64,000 nt of DNA from Asanoa hainanensis (GTDB lineage Bacteria; Actinomycetota; Actinomycetes; Mycobacteriales; Micromonosporaceae): contig NZ_FZPH01000008.1 in the NCBI RefSeq assembly GCF_900188485.1, forward strand, positions 62,001 to 126,000, in the 5' to 3' direction. Numbering within the stretch: the stretch's first letter is position 1; each line of letters opens with the position of its first letter. Below are positions 18,058 to 26,667 of this stretch, piece after piece. The notes under the pieces were generated by a model that worked only from the letters and a program-made list of their open reading frames with translations, searched no databases and was not told where the DNA came from. A program made the translations under genes and the position numbers.

Positions 18058-19229
18058 CGGGTCGCGGTGGCCACGACGAGGGCGCCGCGGCGGCCCAGAG
18101 CCCACACGGTCAGCGCGAAACAGCTCAGCACCACGCCGGTGGTGGTCACCGCCGACCAGCCGCCGGCTTCCCAGAGCGTCGTCGCGGCCGCCGAGCCGAG
18201 GGCGGCGCCGATGAAGTTGCTGACCACGTACGCCGTGTTGATCCGGCTGCGGGCCTCGTGGGAGACAGCGAAGACCCTGGTCTGGTTGAGGATCTGGAGC
18301 GACTGCAGCGCGACGTCCAGGGTGACGACCACGACGAGCACGAGGGCGACGGATCGGCCCGCGAAACCGGCCAGCACGAACGCGACCAGCACGAGCGACC
18401 ACGCCGCGCCCGTGGCGGGCAGCGACCAGCCCCGGTCGTGCAGGCGCCCCGCGCGTTGGGCGGCGAGCGCGCTGGCCAGCCCGGCCAGCCCGAAGAGGCC
18501 GATCACCGAGACCGGGTAGCTGAACGGCGGTGCGGACAGCAGGAACGTCAGCGCCGTCCAGAACATCGAGAACGCCGCGAAGCCGGTCGCGCCGAGGACC
18601 AGGGTCCAGCGGACCGTGCGTTCGCGGAAGGCGACCGAGGCGACCGACGCGATCAGGGCCGGATACGGCAGGCGCGCCTTCGGCTCCAGCGGCGGAAGGG
18701 CCCGGAACAGCAGGACCGCGAACAGGACCGCGACCACCGCCGCGAGGGCGAAGATGGCGCGCCAGCCGGCGATGTCGGCGACCAGGCCGCTCACCGTACG
18801 CGAGGCCAGGATGCCGGTGAGAATGCCGGACGCGACGACGCCGACCACCTGGCCCCGGCGTTCCGGTTGCGCCAGGTCGCCGGCCAGCGGCGTGAGGATC
18901 TGGCCCGACACCGTGGTCAGCCCGACCAGCGTGACGGCGGCCAGCAACAGGCCGATGGTCGGCGCCAGCGCGCAGCACAGCAGCGCGACCGCGGACAGGA
19001 GCAGCATCGCGGGCACCAGGCGGCGCCGGTCGAGGATGTCGCCGAGCGGCACGACGAACAGGACGCCGGTGGCGTAGCCGACCTGGGTGGCGGTGACCAG
19101 CCAACCCGCGCTGGTGGTGGACGCGTGCAGGTCGTCGGCGATGACGTCGAGCAGGGGCTGCGCCCAGTAGAGGTTGCCGACGGCGGCGCCGGCGGCCACG
19201 GCGAACAGGAACGTCAGACGGCGGTCCAT
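18054..19229 (-). CDS. MFS transporter, DHA1 family (copy A of a tandem pair)
   Basis: A 391-residue twelve-helix transporter and first gene of the operon. It opens MDRRLTFLFAVAAGAAVGNL and carries FVVPLGDILDRRRLVPAML and VVGVVASGILTGILASRTVS. Start placed at ATG 19229 to align with copy B (MTRRLTILFAVTAGAAVANL); a GTG at 19250 is possible. The pair arose by tandem duplication and has since diverged, mainly at the C-terminus. Confidence 0.9.
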   Translation of the reverse strand: MDRRLTFLFAVAAGAAVGNLYWAQPLLDVIADDLHASTTSAGWLVTATQVGYATGVLFVVPLGDILDRRRLVPAMLLLSAVALLCCALAPTIGLLLAAVTLVGLTTVSGQILTPLAGDLAQPERRGQVVGVVASGILTGILASRTVSGLVADIAGWRAIFALAAVVAVLFAVLLFRALPPLEPKARLPYPALIASVASVAFRERTVRWTLVLGATGFAAFSMFWTALTFLLSAPPFSYPVSVIGLFGLAGLASALAAQRAGRLHDRGWSLPATGAAWSLVLVAFVLAGFAGRSVALVLVVVVTLDVALQSLQILNQTRVFAVSHEARSRINTAYVVSNFIGAALGSAAATTLWEAGGWSAVTTTGVVLSCFALTVWALGRRGALVVATATR

Positions 19230-19298
19230 GACCGGCGGCGAGGGTTGCACCCCGCCATGCTCGCGTGCCGTCCGGTTACGCGAAAGGCCCTCGAAACG

Positions 19299-19328
19299 CG
19301 GAAGGCCCGGCCGAAGCCGGGCCTTCCG
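19299..19328. terminator. Terminator hairpin after sucB
   Basis: CGGAAGGCCCGGC, loop CGAA, then GCCGGGCCTTCCG: a perfect 13-bp stem with a tetraloop. It lies 12 bases past the sucB stop on the minus strand and upstream of the MFS operon. No T-run, as is common in high-GC actinobacteria. Confidence 0.8.
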
Positions 19329-19340
19329 TCAGCGAACAGC

Positions 19341-21152
19341 TCAGGCGAGACCGAGGTCCGCCTCGAAGTTGCCGGCCTCCAGCCGCTCCTTGACCGCGGT
19401 CAGGAAGCGGGCCGCGTCGGCGCCGTCGACGATCCGGTGGTCGTACGACAGCGACAGGTAGACCATCGAGCGCGGCACGATGACCTCGCCGAGGTCGGGG
19501 TCGTTGATGACGGCCGCCCGCTTGACCACCGCGCCGGTGCCCAGGATGGCCACCTGGGGCTGGTTGATGATCGGGGTGTCGATCAGCGCGCCCCGGCTGC
19601 CCGTGTTGGTCAGCGTGAACGTGCCGCCGGACAGCTCGTCCGGGCTGATCTTGTTGCTGCGGGTGCGGTCGGCCACGTCGGCGATCCGCTTGGCCAGGCC
19701 GGCCAGGTTGAGGTCGCCGGCGTCCTTGATGACCGGGACGACCAGGCCCTTCTCGGTGTCGACCGCGATCGCCAGGTGCTCGGCGTCGTAGTAGGTGACC
19801 TCGCCGGCCTCCATGTCGATCTTCGAGTTGACCGACGGGTGGGTGCGCAGGGCCTCCACCGACGCCAGCGCGAAGAACGGCAGGAACGACAGCTTGACGC
19901 CGTGCTGCGCCAGGAAGTCGTTCTTGGCCCGCTGGCGCAGCTGCGCGATGCGGGTCACGTCGACCTCGACGACCGTGGTGAGCTGGGCCGAGACCTGCAG
20001 CGACTCGACCATGCGCGTCGCGATCGTGCGGCGGATCCGGGACAGCTTCTCGACCCGGCCGCGCAGCGGGCTCGGCGCCGGCTTGGCGGCGGGTGCGGCG
20101 GCCGGCTTGGCGGCGGCCGCGGGTGCGGCCGCGCGGGCCTCCGCCTCGGCCTCGGCCTTGGCCTTGGCGGCGGCGTCCAGGACGTCCTGCTTGCGGATGC
20201 GACCACCGACGCCGGTGCCGCTCAGCGTCGACAGGTCGACGCCCTGGTCGCTGGCGAGCTTGCGGACCAGCGGGGTCACGTAGCCGTTGCTCTCGTCGCC
20301 GCTGGGAGCGGCGGACGGCGCCGGGCGGGCCGCCGCGGGGGCGGGCTCGCGGGCCGGCGCCTGGCGCGGGGCCGGAGCCTTCGCCGGAGCGGGCTCGGGA
20401 GCCTTCTCTGCGGCGGGAGCCGGCTTGGGCTCCTCCTTGGGCTCTTCCTTCGGCTTGGCCTCGGGCTGCACGGTCTCGGCCGGCGCGGAAGCGCCAGCAC
20501 CGGCCGCACCGATCACCGCGAGCGCGGCGCCGACGTCGGCGGTCTCGTCCTGCGGGACCTTGATCTCGAGCAGCGTGCCGGCGACCGGCGACGGGATCTC
20601 GGTGTCGACCTTGTCGGTCGAGACCTCCAGCAGCGGCTCGTCGAGCTCGACGGTGTCACCGACCTCCTTGAGCCAGCGTGTGACCGTGCCCTCGGTGACG
20701 CTCTCACCGAGCGCCGGCATGGTCAGCGTGGTGGACTCGCCACCGCCGGAACCGGAGTTGCCGGACGCGGAAGCGGACGCGGCGGCCGGCTGAGGCTCGG
20801 ACTCCTCGGCGGGCTCGGCCTCGGGCTCGACGCCCTCGGGCTCCTCGGCGGCCGCGGCGGGTGCCGCCTGCTCCGCCGGTGCCGACTCCTGCGCCGGGGC
20901 ACCGCCACCGGAGCCGTCGCCGTCGATCACCGCGAGCTCGCTGCCGACCTCGGCGGTCTCGTCCTCGCGGACGACGATCCGGCTGAGCACGCCGGCGGCG
21001 GGCGACGGGATCTCGGTGTCGACCTTGTCGGTGGAGACCTCCAGCAACGGCTCATCGACCTCGACGGTGTCACCCTCCTGCTTCAACCAGCGGGTGACCG
21101 TGCCCTCGGTGACGCTCTCGCCGAGGCGAGGCATGGTGACCGATACCGGCAT
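19341..21152 (-). CDS. sucB: 2-oxoglutarate dehydrogenase E2, dihydrolipoamide succinyltransferase
   Basis: A 603-residue E2 component of 2-oxo acid dehydrogenase complexes. Two lipoyl domains carry the lipoylation lysine in [14 protein letters not shown] near residues 43 and about 190; Pro/Ala/Glu linkers separate them. A peripheral subunit-binding domain ([14 protein letters not shown] to [11 protein letters not shown], about 288-325) binds E3. The catalytic domain ends in [19 protein letters not shown] with the active histidine near 572. It is most like actinobacterial SucB/DlaT, which can serve both pyruvate and 2-oxoglutarate complexes. The E3 gene is 36 bases upstream on the same strand and LipB (1212-1850) supplies the lipoate precursor. 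Confidence 0.96.
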   Translation of the reverse strand: MPVSVTMPRLGESVTEGTVTRWLKQEGDTVEVDEPLLEVSTDKVDTEIPSPAAGVLSRIVVREDETAEVGSELAVIDGDGSGGGAPAQESAPAEQAAPAAAAEEPEGVEPEAEPAEESEPQPAAASASASGNSGSGGGESTTLTMPALGESVTEGTVTRWLKEVGDTVELDEPLLEVSTDKVDTEIPSPVAGTLLEIKVPQDETADVGAALAVIGAAGAGASAPAETVQPEAKPKEEPKEEPKPAPAAEKAPEPAPAKAPAPRQAPAREPAPAAARPAPSAAPSGDESNGYVTPLVRKLASDQGVDLSTLSGTGVGGRIRKQDVLDAAAKAKAEAEAEARAAAPAAAAKPAAAPAAKPAPSPLRGRVEKLSRIRRTIATRMVESLQVSAQLTTVVEVDVTRIAQLRQRAKNDFLAQHGVKLSFLPFFALASVEALRTHPSVNSKIDMEAGEVTYYDAEHLAIAVDTEKGLVVPVIKDAGDLNLAGLAKRIADVADRTRSNKISPDELSGGTFTLTNTGSRGALIDTPIINQPQVAILGTGAVVKRAAVINDPDLGEVIVPRSMVYLSLSYDHRIVDGADAARFLTAVKERLEAGNFEADLGLA

Positions 21153-21188
21153 CTCTCTTCAGACTCCTTTGTCGTGCGACCGAGGTCG

Positions 21189-22577
21189 TCAGGCGTGCGC
21201 GTGCAGCGGCTTGCCGGCCAGGGCCAGGTGGGCCTCGCCGAGGGCCTCCGACTGCGTCGGGTGCGGATGGATGAGCTGGGCGACCTCGGCCGGGTAGGCC
21301 TCCCAGTTGTAGATCAGCTGCGCCTCGGCGATCAACTCGCCGACCCGTGCGCCGACCATGTGAATACCCACAACGGGCCCGTCGTCCACCCGGACGACCT
21401 TGATGAACCCCTGGGTCTTGAGGATCGCGCTGCGGCCGTTGCCACCGAGGTTGTAGTTGTAGGCGGTGACCTTGTCGCCGTACTTCTCCTTGGCCTTGGC
21501 CTCGGTGAGCCCGACGGACGCGAGCTCCGGGTCGGAGTAGGTGACCCGGGGGATGCCGGCCTCGTCGATGACCGGCGGGTTGAGGCCGGCGATCTCCTCG
21601 GCCACGAAGATGCCCTGCTGGAAGCCGCGGTGGGCGAGCTGCAGGCCGGGCACGATGTCGCCGACCGCGTAGACGTTGGGGACGCTGGTGCGCAGCCGCT
21701 CGTCGGTGGTGACGAAGCCGCGGTCGAGCGTGACGCCCTGCTCCTCGTAGCCGAGGTTGGCGGTCGTCGGGCCGCGGCCCACGGCGACCAGCATGAGCTC
21801 GGCCTCGATGGTCTCGCCGCCGGCCAGCGTCGCGCGTACGCCGTTCTCGGTGTGCTCGACCTTCTCGAACGGCTTGCCGACCTTGAAGTTGATGCCGCGC
21901 TTGCGGTAGGCCCGCTCCAGCGCCTTCGACAGGTCCTCGTCCTCGGCGGCGACCAGGCGGGGCAGCGCCTCGACGATCGTCACCTCGGCGCCGAACGACT
22001 TCCAGGCGCTGGCGAACTCGACGCCGATCACGCCACCGCCGAGCACGATCGCGGAGGTGGGCACGCGGTCGAGGGTGAGTGCGTGCTCGCTGGAGATGAC
22101 CCGCTTGCCGTCGAGCTCGAGGCCCGGCAGGCTGCGCGAGTAGGAACCCGTCGCCAGGATGACGTTGCGACCGGTGTAGCGGGTGCCGTCGACCTCGACG
22201 GCGTTCGGCGCGACGAGCGTGCCGTGACCCTCGACGTACGTGATCAGCTTGGAGCCCTTGACCAGGCCCTGGAGGCCCTTGTAAAGGCGGCCGACGACGC
22301 CGTCCTTGTAGGTGTTGACGCCGGCCATGTCGACGCCCAGCAGCTCGGCCTTGACGCCGAACGCCTCGGACTCGCGGGTCTGGTCGGCGACCTCGCCGGC
22401 GTGCAGCAGCGCCTTGGTCGGGATGCAGCCCCGGTGCAGGCAGGTGCCGCCGAGCTTGTCCTTCTCGATCAGCACCACGGACAGGTCGAGTTGTGCGGCA
22501 CGCAGCGCGGCCGCGTAGCCGCCGCTGCCACCTCCGAGGATCACGACGTCGAAGGTTGCGTCGTTCGGCTGGCTCAC
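21189..22577 (-). CDS. lpdA: Dihydrolipoyl dehydrogenase (E3)
   Basis: A 462-residue FAD-dependent pyridine nucleotide-disulfide oxidoreductase that reoxidises dihydrolipoamide on E2. Visible are the FAD motif VVILGGGSGGYAAALRAAQL, the redox disulfide GGTCLHRGCIPTKAL, the second dinucleotide site IVLGGGVIGVEFAS, the FAD motif VYAVGDIVPG and the C-terminal interface HPHPTQSEALGEA with the active His-Glu pair. Start chosen at GTG 22577, which gives MSQPNDATFDVV and normal spacing from a GGGAG site; ATG 22583 is in frame but abuts that site. First gene of a two-gene operon with sucB. Confidence 0.96.
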   Translation of the reverse strand: MSQPNDATFDVVILGGGSGGYAAALRAAQLDLSVVLIEKDKLGGTCLHRGCIPTKALLHAGEVADQTRESEAFGVKAELLGVDMAGVNTYKDGVVGRLYKGLQGLVKGSKLITYVEGHGTLVAPNAVEVDGTRYTGRNVILATGSYSRSLPGLELDGKRVISSEHALTLDRVPTSAIVLGGGVIGVEFASAWKSFGAEVTIVEALPRLVAAEDEDLSKALERAYRKRGINFKVGKPFEKVEHTENGVRATLAGGETIEAELMLVAVGRGPTTANLGYEEQGVTLDRGFVTTDERLRTSVPNVYAVGDIVPGLQLAHRGFQQGIFVAEEIAGLNPPVIDEAGIPRVTYSDPELASVGLTEAKAKEKYGDKVTAYNYNLGGNGRSAILKTQGFIKVVRVDDGPVVGIHMVGARVGELIAEAQLIYNWEAYPAEVAQLIHPHPTQSEALGEAHLALAGKPLHAHA

Positions 22578-22717
22578 AGTCATCTCCCAGGTCGCGCGGG
22601 CTACCTCGGCCATCTTGTCACTTGTGGAGCCAGGCCGCGTAACGAGGTACCCGCCGATGTGGCGTTGGGACGTACGCTTGCCGCAGTCTTCGATGTCCGT
22701 TTCGTAGGGGAGGGTCG

Positions 22718-23041
22718 GTGTCCTGGTTCCGGCGGCGGAAGGCAACGCCCGGCAGGCAGGCCGGAAGGCCGACCGCACAGGCCGATCTCGACCATCTTGA
22801 GAACTTTGTCCGGTCCCGACGCGGCGTCGAGGCGTTCATCGAGCCCAAGACGACCGTCACGGAGACCACAGTGATGCTGATCGCACACGACGGCGAGTGG
22901 ACCCGGCGCCGGGTCGACGGCCCCGAGGGCGCGCGGCGGTTCGCGCACCGGATGGCGATCCCCATTTACGACGTGCGACTGGTCGGATACCCGCAGCGCA
23001 TGCGTGACTACAACGAGCGACGCAAGCGCGCCGCCAACTGA
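22718..23041 (+). CDS. Conserved hypothetical protein
   Basis: A 107-residue soluble protein beginning MSWFRRRKATPGRQAG, with a GGAGGGTCG ribosome-binding site before the GTG. The core LENFVRSRRGVEAFIEPKTT, then TVMLIAHDGEWTRRRV and MAIPIYDVRLVGYPQRMRDY, looks like a small alpha/beta fold that I associate with a widespread uncharacterised actinobacterial family placed beside lpd and pepA. No catalytic residues are obvious. Divergent from lpdA, convergent with pepA. Confidence 0.8.
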   Translation: MSWFRRRKATPGRQAGRPTAQADLDHLENFVRSRRGVEAFIEPKTTVTETTVMLIAHDGEWTRRRVDGPEGARRFAHRMAIPIYDVRLVGYPQRMRDYNERRKRAAN

Positions 23042-23050
23042 CCCCCTTAG

Positions 23051-23097
23051 AAACGGACAGGCCCCACCGCCGTACGCGATGGGGCCTGAAACCGTTT
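23051..23097. terminator. Bidirectional terminator between the 22718 gene and pepA
   Basis: CAGGCCCCA (23058-23066) pairs with TGGGGCCTG (23080-23088), extended by AAACGG (23051-23056) with CCGTTT (23092-23097). The outer A/T arms give a U-tract on either strand, so it can serve both convergent genes. Confidence 0.8.
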
Positions 23098-24664
23098 ATT
23101 CGGCGGCGATCCGGTCGACCAGCTCCAGCAGGGTGCGGACCGGCACCCCGGTGCCGCCCTTCGACCAGTGCCCGGTCGGCTCGCCGGAGTGGTAGCTCGG
23201 CCCGGCGATGTCGATGTGCGCCCACGGCACGCCGTCGGCCACGAACTCGCGCAGGAACACGCCGCCCTGCAGCATGTGCCCGGCCCGGTCCATCCCGGCG
23301 TTGACCTGCGAGATGTCGGCCACGTCGGAGTCCATGCCGGTGCGCACGTCGTCGGGCAGCGGCATCGGCCAGGCCGCCTCGCCGACCGCGTCGCCGGCGT
23401 CGCGCACCCGATCGCACATCTCCTGCGTGCCCATCACGCCCGCCACCCGCTTGCCCAGCGCGATCACCTGGCCGCCGGTCAGCGTGGAGGTCTCGAACAG
23501 GTAGTCGCAGCCGTCGGCACAGGCTCGCGCCATCGCGTCGCCGAGGATCATCCGGCCCTCGGCGTCGGTGTTGAGCACCTCGACGTTCTTGCCGTTGAAC
23601 ATCGTCACGACGTCACCGGGGCGGTAGGCCGTGGCCGACGGCATGTTCTCGGCCATCGGCAGGTAGCCGGAGACCTCGACGTCGGGCTTGAGCTCGGCGA
23701 CGGCGAGCAGCGTCGCGGCGACGGCGGCCGCGCCGGCCATGTCGCTCTTCATCTCCCACATGCCCTGTGCGGGCTTGATGGACACGCCGCCGGTGTCGAA
23801 GGTGATGCCCTTGCCGACCAGCGCGACCCGCTTGCGGGCACCGTCGCCGACCGGCTTGTAGGTCAGCTTGACCAGCCGCGGCGGGGCGGACGAGCCCAGG
23901 CCGACGGCCAGGATGCCGCCGTAGCCGCCCGCCTCGAGCTGCTCCTCGTCGAGCACCTCGACCTCGAGGCCGGCCGCGGTCGCGGCCGCGTCGACCGCGT
24001 CGGCGAACTGCGGCGGGCGCAGGTCGTTGGGTGCGGTGTTGACCCAGTCGCGGCAGAGCCCGACGACGCGGGCCACCACCTGGGCGCGGGTGAGCTCGTC
24101 CTGAGCGGTCTTGTCGGCGGCGTCCGGGACGTGCACGGCGATGTCGCCGACCGGCCCGCGGGGAGCCGGCTTGGTCTTGTAACCGGCGAACTTGTAGGCG
24201 CCGAGCAGCGCGCCCTCGGCGACGGCGCGCAGCGCGGCCGGGCCGTCCTCGTCGTCCGGCAGCGGCAGCGAGACCGCGACCGACGCGTTGCCGGCCAGCG
24301 AGCGGATCGCGGCGGCGGCGCCGCGGCGCAGCGTCTCGGGCGCGGGGGCCGCTCCGGACGGCTCCGGGCCGAGGCCGACGACCGCGACCACGGGCGCGGC
24401 GACGGTGCCGAGCGTGGCGACCTTGGTTACCTCGCCGGCCGCGCCGGACGCACCGAGCCGGGCCAGCGTCTCCGTGAGCTTGCCGTCGAACGCGGCGGCG
24501 ATGCTCTCGGCGCCGCTGGCCAGCAGCAGTGTGCCGGCCAGCCCCGGCGGGCCGTCGCCACCCGCGTCCGCGACGCTGTGCACACCGATCACGATCGCAT
24601 CGGTGGTCAGCTCGGCGGGATCGGTGTCGACGAGGCGAAGGTCGGTGGTCAAGGGCGCGGTCAC
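23096..24664 (-). CDS. pepA: Leucyl aminopeptidase (M17 family)
   Basis: A 522-residue cytosolic two-metal aminopeptidase that releases N-terminal residues. The C-terminal catalytic half shows [16 protein letters not shown] with the metal and catalytic lysines, [14 protein letters not shown], and [16 protein letters not shown] with the Asp/Glu ligands and the catalytic arginine. The N-terminal domain (about 1-190) is alanine rich and variable as usual. GTG start. A homologue occupies the same neighbourhood in M. tuberculosis (pepB beside dlaT), from memory. Confidence 0.95.
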   Translation of the reverse strand: MTAPLTTDLRLVDTDPAELTTDAIVIGVHSVADAGGDGPPGLAGTLLLASGAESIAAAFDGKLTETLARLGASGAAGEVTKVATLGTVAAPVVAVVGLGPEPSGAAPAPETLRRGAAAAIRSLAGNASVAVSLPLPDDEDGPAALRAVAEGALLGAYKFAGYKTKPAPRGPVGDIAVHVPDAADKTAQDELTRAQVVARVVGLCRDWVNTAPNDLRPPQFADAVDAAATAAGLEVEVLDEEQLEAGGYGGILAVGLGSSAPPRLVKLTYKPVGDGARKRVALVGKGITFDTGGVSIKPAQGMWEMKSDMAGAAAVAATLLAVAELKPDVEVSGYLPMAENMPSATAYRPGDVVTMFNGKNVEVLNTDAEGRMILGDAMARACADGCDYLFETSTLTGGQVIALGKRVAGVMGTQEMCDRVRDAGDAVGEAAWPMPLPDDVRTGMDSDVADISQVNAGMDRAGHMLQGGVFLREFVADGVPWAHIDIAGPSYHSGEPTGHWSKGGTGVPVRTLLELVDRIAAE

Positions 24665-24811
24665 GCGGCGGCTCCGGGCTGGGCTGCGGGTCGGCCGCTC
24701 ATGACGGCCGGCCGGTCGATGGACGGTCTCTGCGGCCGAAACCTACCGACCCGGAGCCGTCTTGTCCCGCCGATGCTAACCATCCGGACCGATCCCGGTA
24801 AGTTGCCACCC

Positions 24812-25921
24812 ATGACCGACGCCGTACCGCTCCTTTCTCCCTTCCACGACCGGCACGTCGCGCTGGGCGCGAAGTTCGCGCCGTTCGGCGGGTGGGAGAT
24901 GCCCCTGGAGTACCCGGGCGGCGGCGTGATCCGCGAGCACACGGCCGTCCGCACGGGCGTCGGCATCTTCGATGTGTCACACCTGGGCAAGGCGCGGGTA
25001 CGCGGCGCGGGCGCGGCGGCGTTCGTCAACAGCTGCCTGGCCAACGACCTGGACCGGATCGGCGCGGGGCAGGCGCAGTACACGCTGTGCTGCGAGCCGG
25101 CGACCGGCGGCGTGGTGGACGACATCATCGCCTACCGCTACGCCGACGACCACGTCTTCCTCATCCCCAACGCGGCCAACACCGCCGAGGTCGTCCGCCG
25201 CCTGGCCGCCGCGGCGCCGGCCGGGCTGACCGTGACCGACGAGCACACCGGGCACGCGATCTTCGCGGTGCAGGGCCCGTCGTCGGCTGCGGTGCTCGCG
25301 GCGCTGGGCCTGCCGACCGAGCACGACTACATGAGCTTCGAGCCGGCCACCCTCGACGGCGTCGACCTCGTCGTCTGCCGCACCGGCTACACCGGCGAGC
25401 ACGGCTACGAGCTGGTCGTGCCGGCTGACGGCGCCGGGGCGGTGTGGGACGCGGTGCTCGCGGCCGGCGCGCCCTTCGACATCCTGCCGTGCGGGCTCGG
25501 CGCCCGCGACACGCTGCGCACCGAGATGGGGTACGCGCTGCACGGCCAGGACCTCGGCCCGGACATCACGCCCCTGCAGGGCCGGGTCGGCTGGGCCGTC
25601 GGCTGGAACAAGCCGGAGTTCTGGGGCCGCGAGCCGCTGCTGGCCGAGAAGGCCGAAGGACCCCGCCGCACCCTGCGCGGGCTGGAGGCGGTCGGCCGGG
25701 CGATTCCCCGCCCGCACATGACCGTGTACGTGGGCGACGAGGCGATCGGCGAGATTACCAGCGGGACGTTCTCCCCGACCAAGAAGGTCGGCATCGCGCT
25801 GGCCCTGCTCGACACGGCCGCCGGGCTCAAGGACGGTGACACCGTCGAGGTCGACATCCGCGGCCGCCGGGCCGAGATGAAGGTGGTCAAGCCGCCGTTC
25901 GTGACGCCGTCCGTGCGCTAA
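24812..25921 (+). CDS. gcvT: Glycine cleavage system aminomethyltransferase (T protein)
   Basis: A 369-residue tetrahydrofolate-dependent T protein that takes the aminomethyl group from lipoylated H protein. It opens [20 protein letters not shown], followed by [19 protein letters not shown] and [13 protein letters not shown] with the catalytic aspartate; [20 protein letters not shown] and [19 protein letters not shown] are further family signatures. Start at ATG 24812, where similarity begins; the open frame runs far upstream only because of antisense coding bias. The other gcv genes are not nearby. Its stop overlaps the convergent cobS stop by three bases. Confidence 0.95.
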   Translation: MTDAVPLLSPFHDRHVALGAKFAPFGGWEMPLEYPGGGVIREHTAVRTGVGIFDVSHLGKARVRGAGAAAFVNSCLANDLDRIGAGQAQYTLCCEPATGGVVDDIIAYRYADDHVFLIPNAANTAEVVRRLAAAAPAGLTVTDEHTGHAIFAVQGPSSAAVLAALGLPTEHDYMSFEPATLDGVDLVVCRTGYTGEHGYELVVPADGAGAVWDAVLAAGAPFDILPCGLGARDTLRTEMGYALHGQDLGPDITPLQGRVGWAVGWNKPEFWGREPLLAEKAEGPRRTLRGLEAVGRAIPRPHMTVYVGDEAIGEITSGTFSPTKKVGIALALLDTAAGLKDGDTVEVDIRGRRAEMKVVKPPFVTPSVR

Positions 25922-26667
25922 GCCCGTAACACCAGCACCACGAGCGCCACGCTGGTGGCGGTCTCCACGGCGGCGCCGAGCACGTCTCCGGTGATCCCGC
26001 CGAAGCGGCGCACGGCGTGCCGCACCAGCAGCAGGCTCGCCGCGAGCCCGAGGGCGACCGCCAGCGGTCCCTGCCAGGGGCGCCCGGGCACGGCGGGCAC
26101 CGCGACGGCGGTGGTCAGCAGGGTTCCCAGGACCAACACCGGGGCACCCACCGTGCCGGCGACCAGCGCGCCCAGCCCGTCCGGCCGGGCCGCGGGCACG
26201 CCTCGGCGGCAGGCCCAGCTCACCGCGAGCCGTCCGGTGGCGAACGCGGCCGTGCCGGCCAGCACCGCCGCCGCGCCGGACAGTCCGCCCAGCGCGCCCG
26301 CCTGGAGCAGCAGGGTGACGACCAGCGCGACCACGCCGAACGGGCCGATGTCCGGGCGTTTCATGATCTCCAGCGCGGCCGGACCGGACCGGTAGGAGCC
26401 GAGCCCGTCGACGGTGTCGGCGAGCCCGTCCAGGTGCAGGCCGCGGGTCAGCAGGGCGGCCAGCCCGACGGCGGCCGCGCCCGCGACCACGCCGGGCGCG
26501 CCGGCGGCGTGCAGCAGGGCGGCCGTGCCGCCGGCCGCGGCGCCGAGTCCGGCGCCGACCAGCGGGGCCAGGCCCATCGCGGTCGCTGCGGCGGACCGGT
26601 CGACCCGGCCGGCGCGGACCGGCAGGACGGTGAGGGTGGTCAGCGCGAGCCGCAGGCCGTCAGGCAC
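25918..26667 (-). CDS. cobS: Adenosylcobinamide-GDP ribazoletransferase (cobalamin synthase)
   Basis: A 249-residue integral membrane enzyme that joins adenosylcobinamide-GDP and alpha-ribazole, the last assembly step of cobalamin. Diagnostic stretches are [20 protein letters not shown] and [19 protein letters not shown], with about six hydrophobic helices. Start at GTG 26667, overlapping the cobUT stop by eight bases, so it is translationally coupled to the fusion that makes its two substrates. Confidence 0.94.
   Translation of the reverse strand: MPDGLRLALTTLTVLPVRAGRVDRSAAATAMGLAPLVGAGLGAAAGGTAALLHAAGAPGVVAGAAAVGLAALLTRGLHLDGLADTVDGLGSYRSGPAALEIMKRPDIGPFGVVALVVTLLLQAGALGGLSGAAAVLAGTAAFATGRLAVSWACRRGVPAARPDGLGALVAGTVGAPVLVLGTLLTTAVAVPAVPGRPWQGPLAVALGLAASLLLVRHAVRRFGGITGDVLGAAVETATSVALVVLVLRA

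Noticed and set aside
18258-22874. A very long open frame (1538 codons) antisense to the MFS, sucB and lpdA genes
   Set aside because: It mirrors the codon bias of the real genes on the other strand; its translation is Gly/Arg/Asp-rich with no domain, whereas the minus-strand genes have clear motifs.
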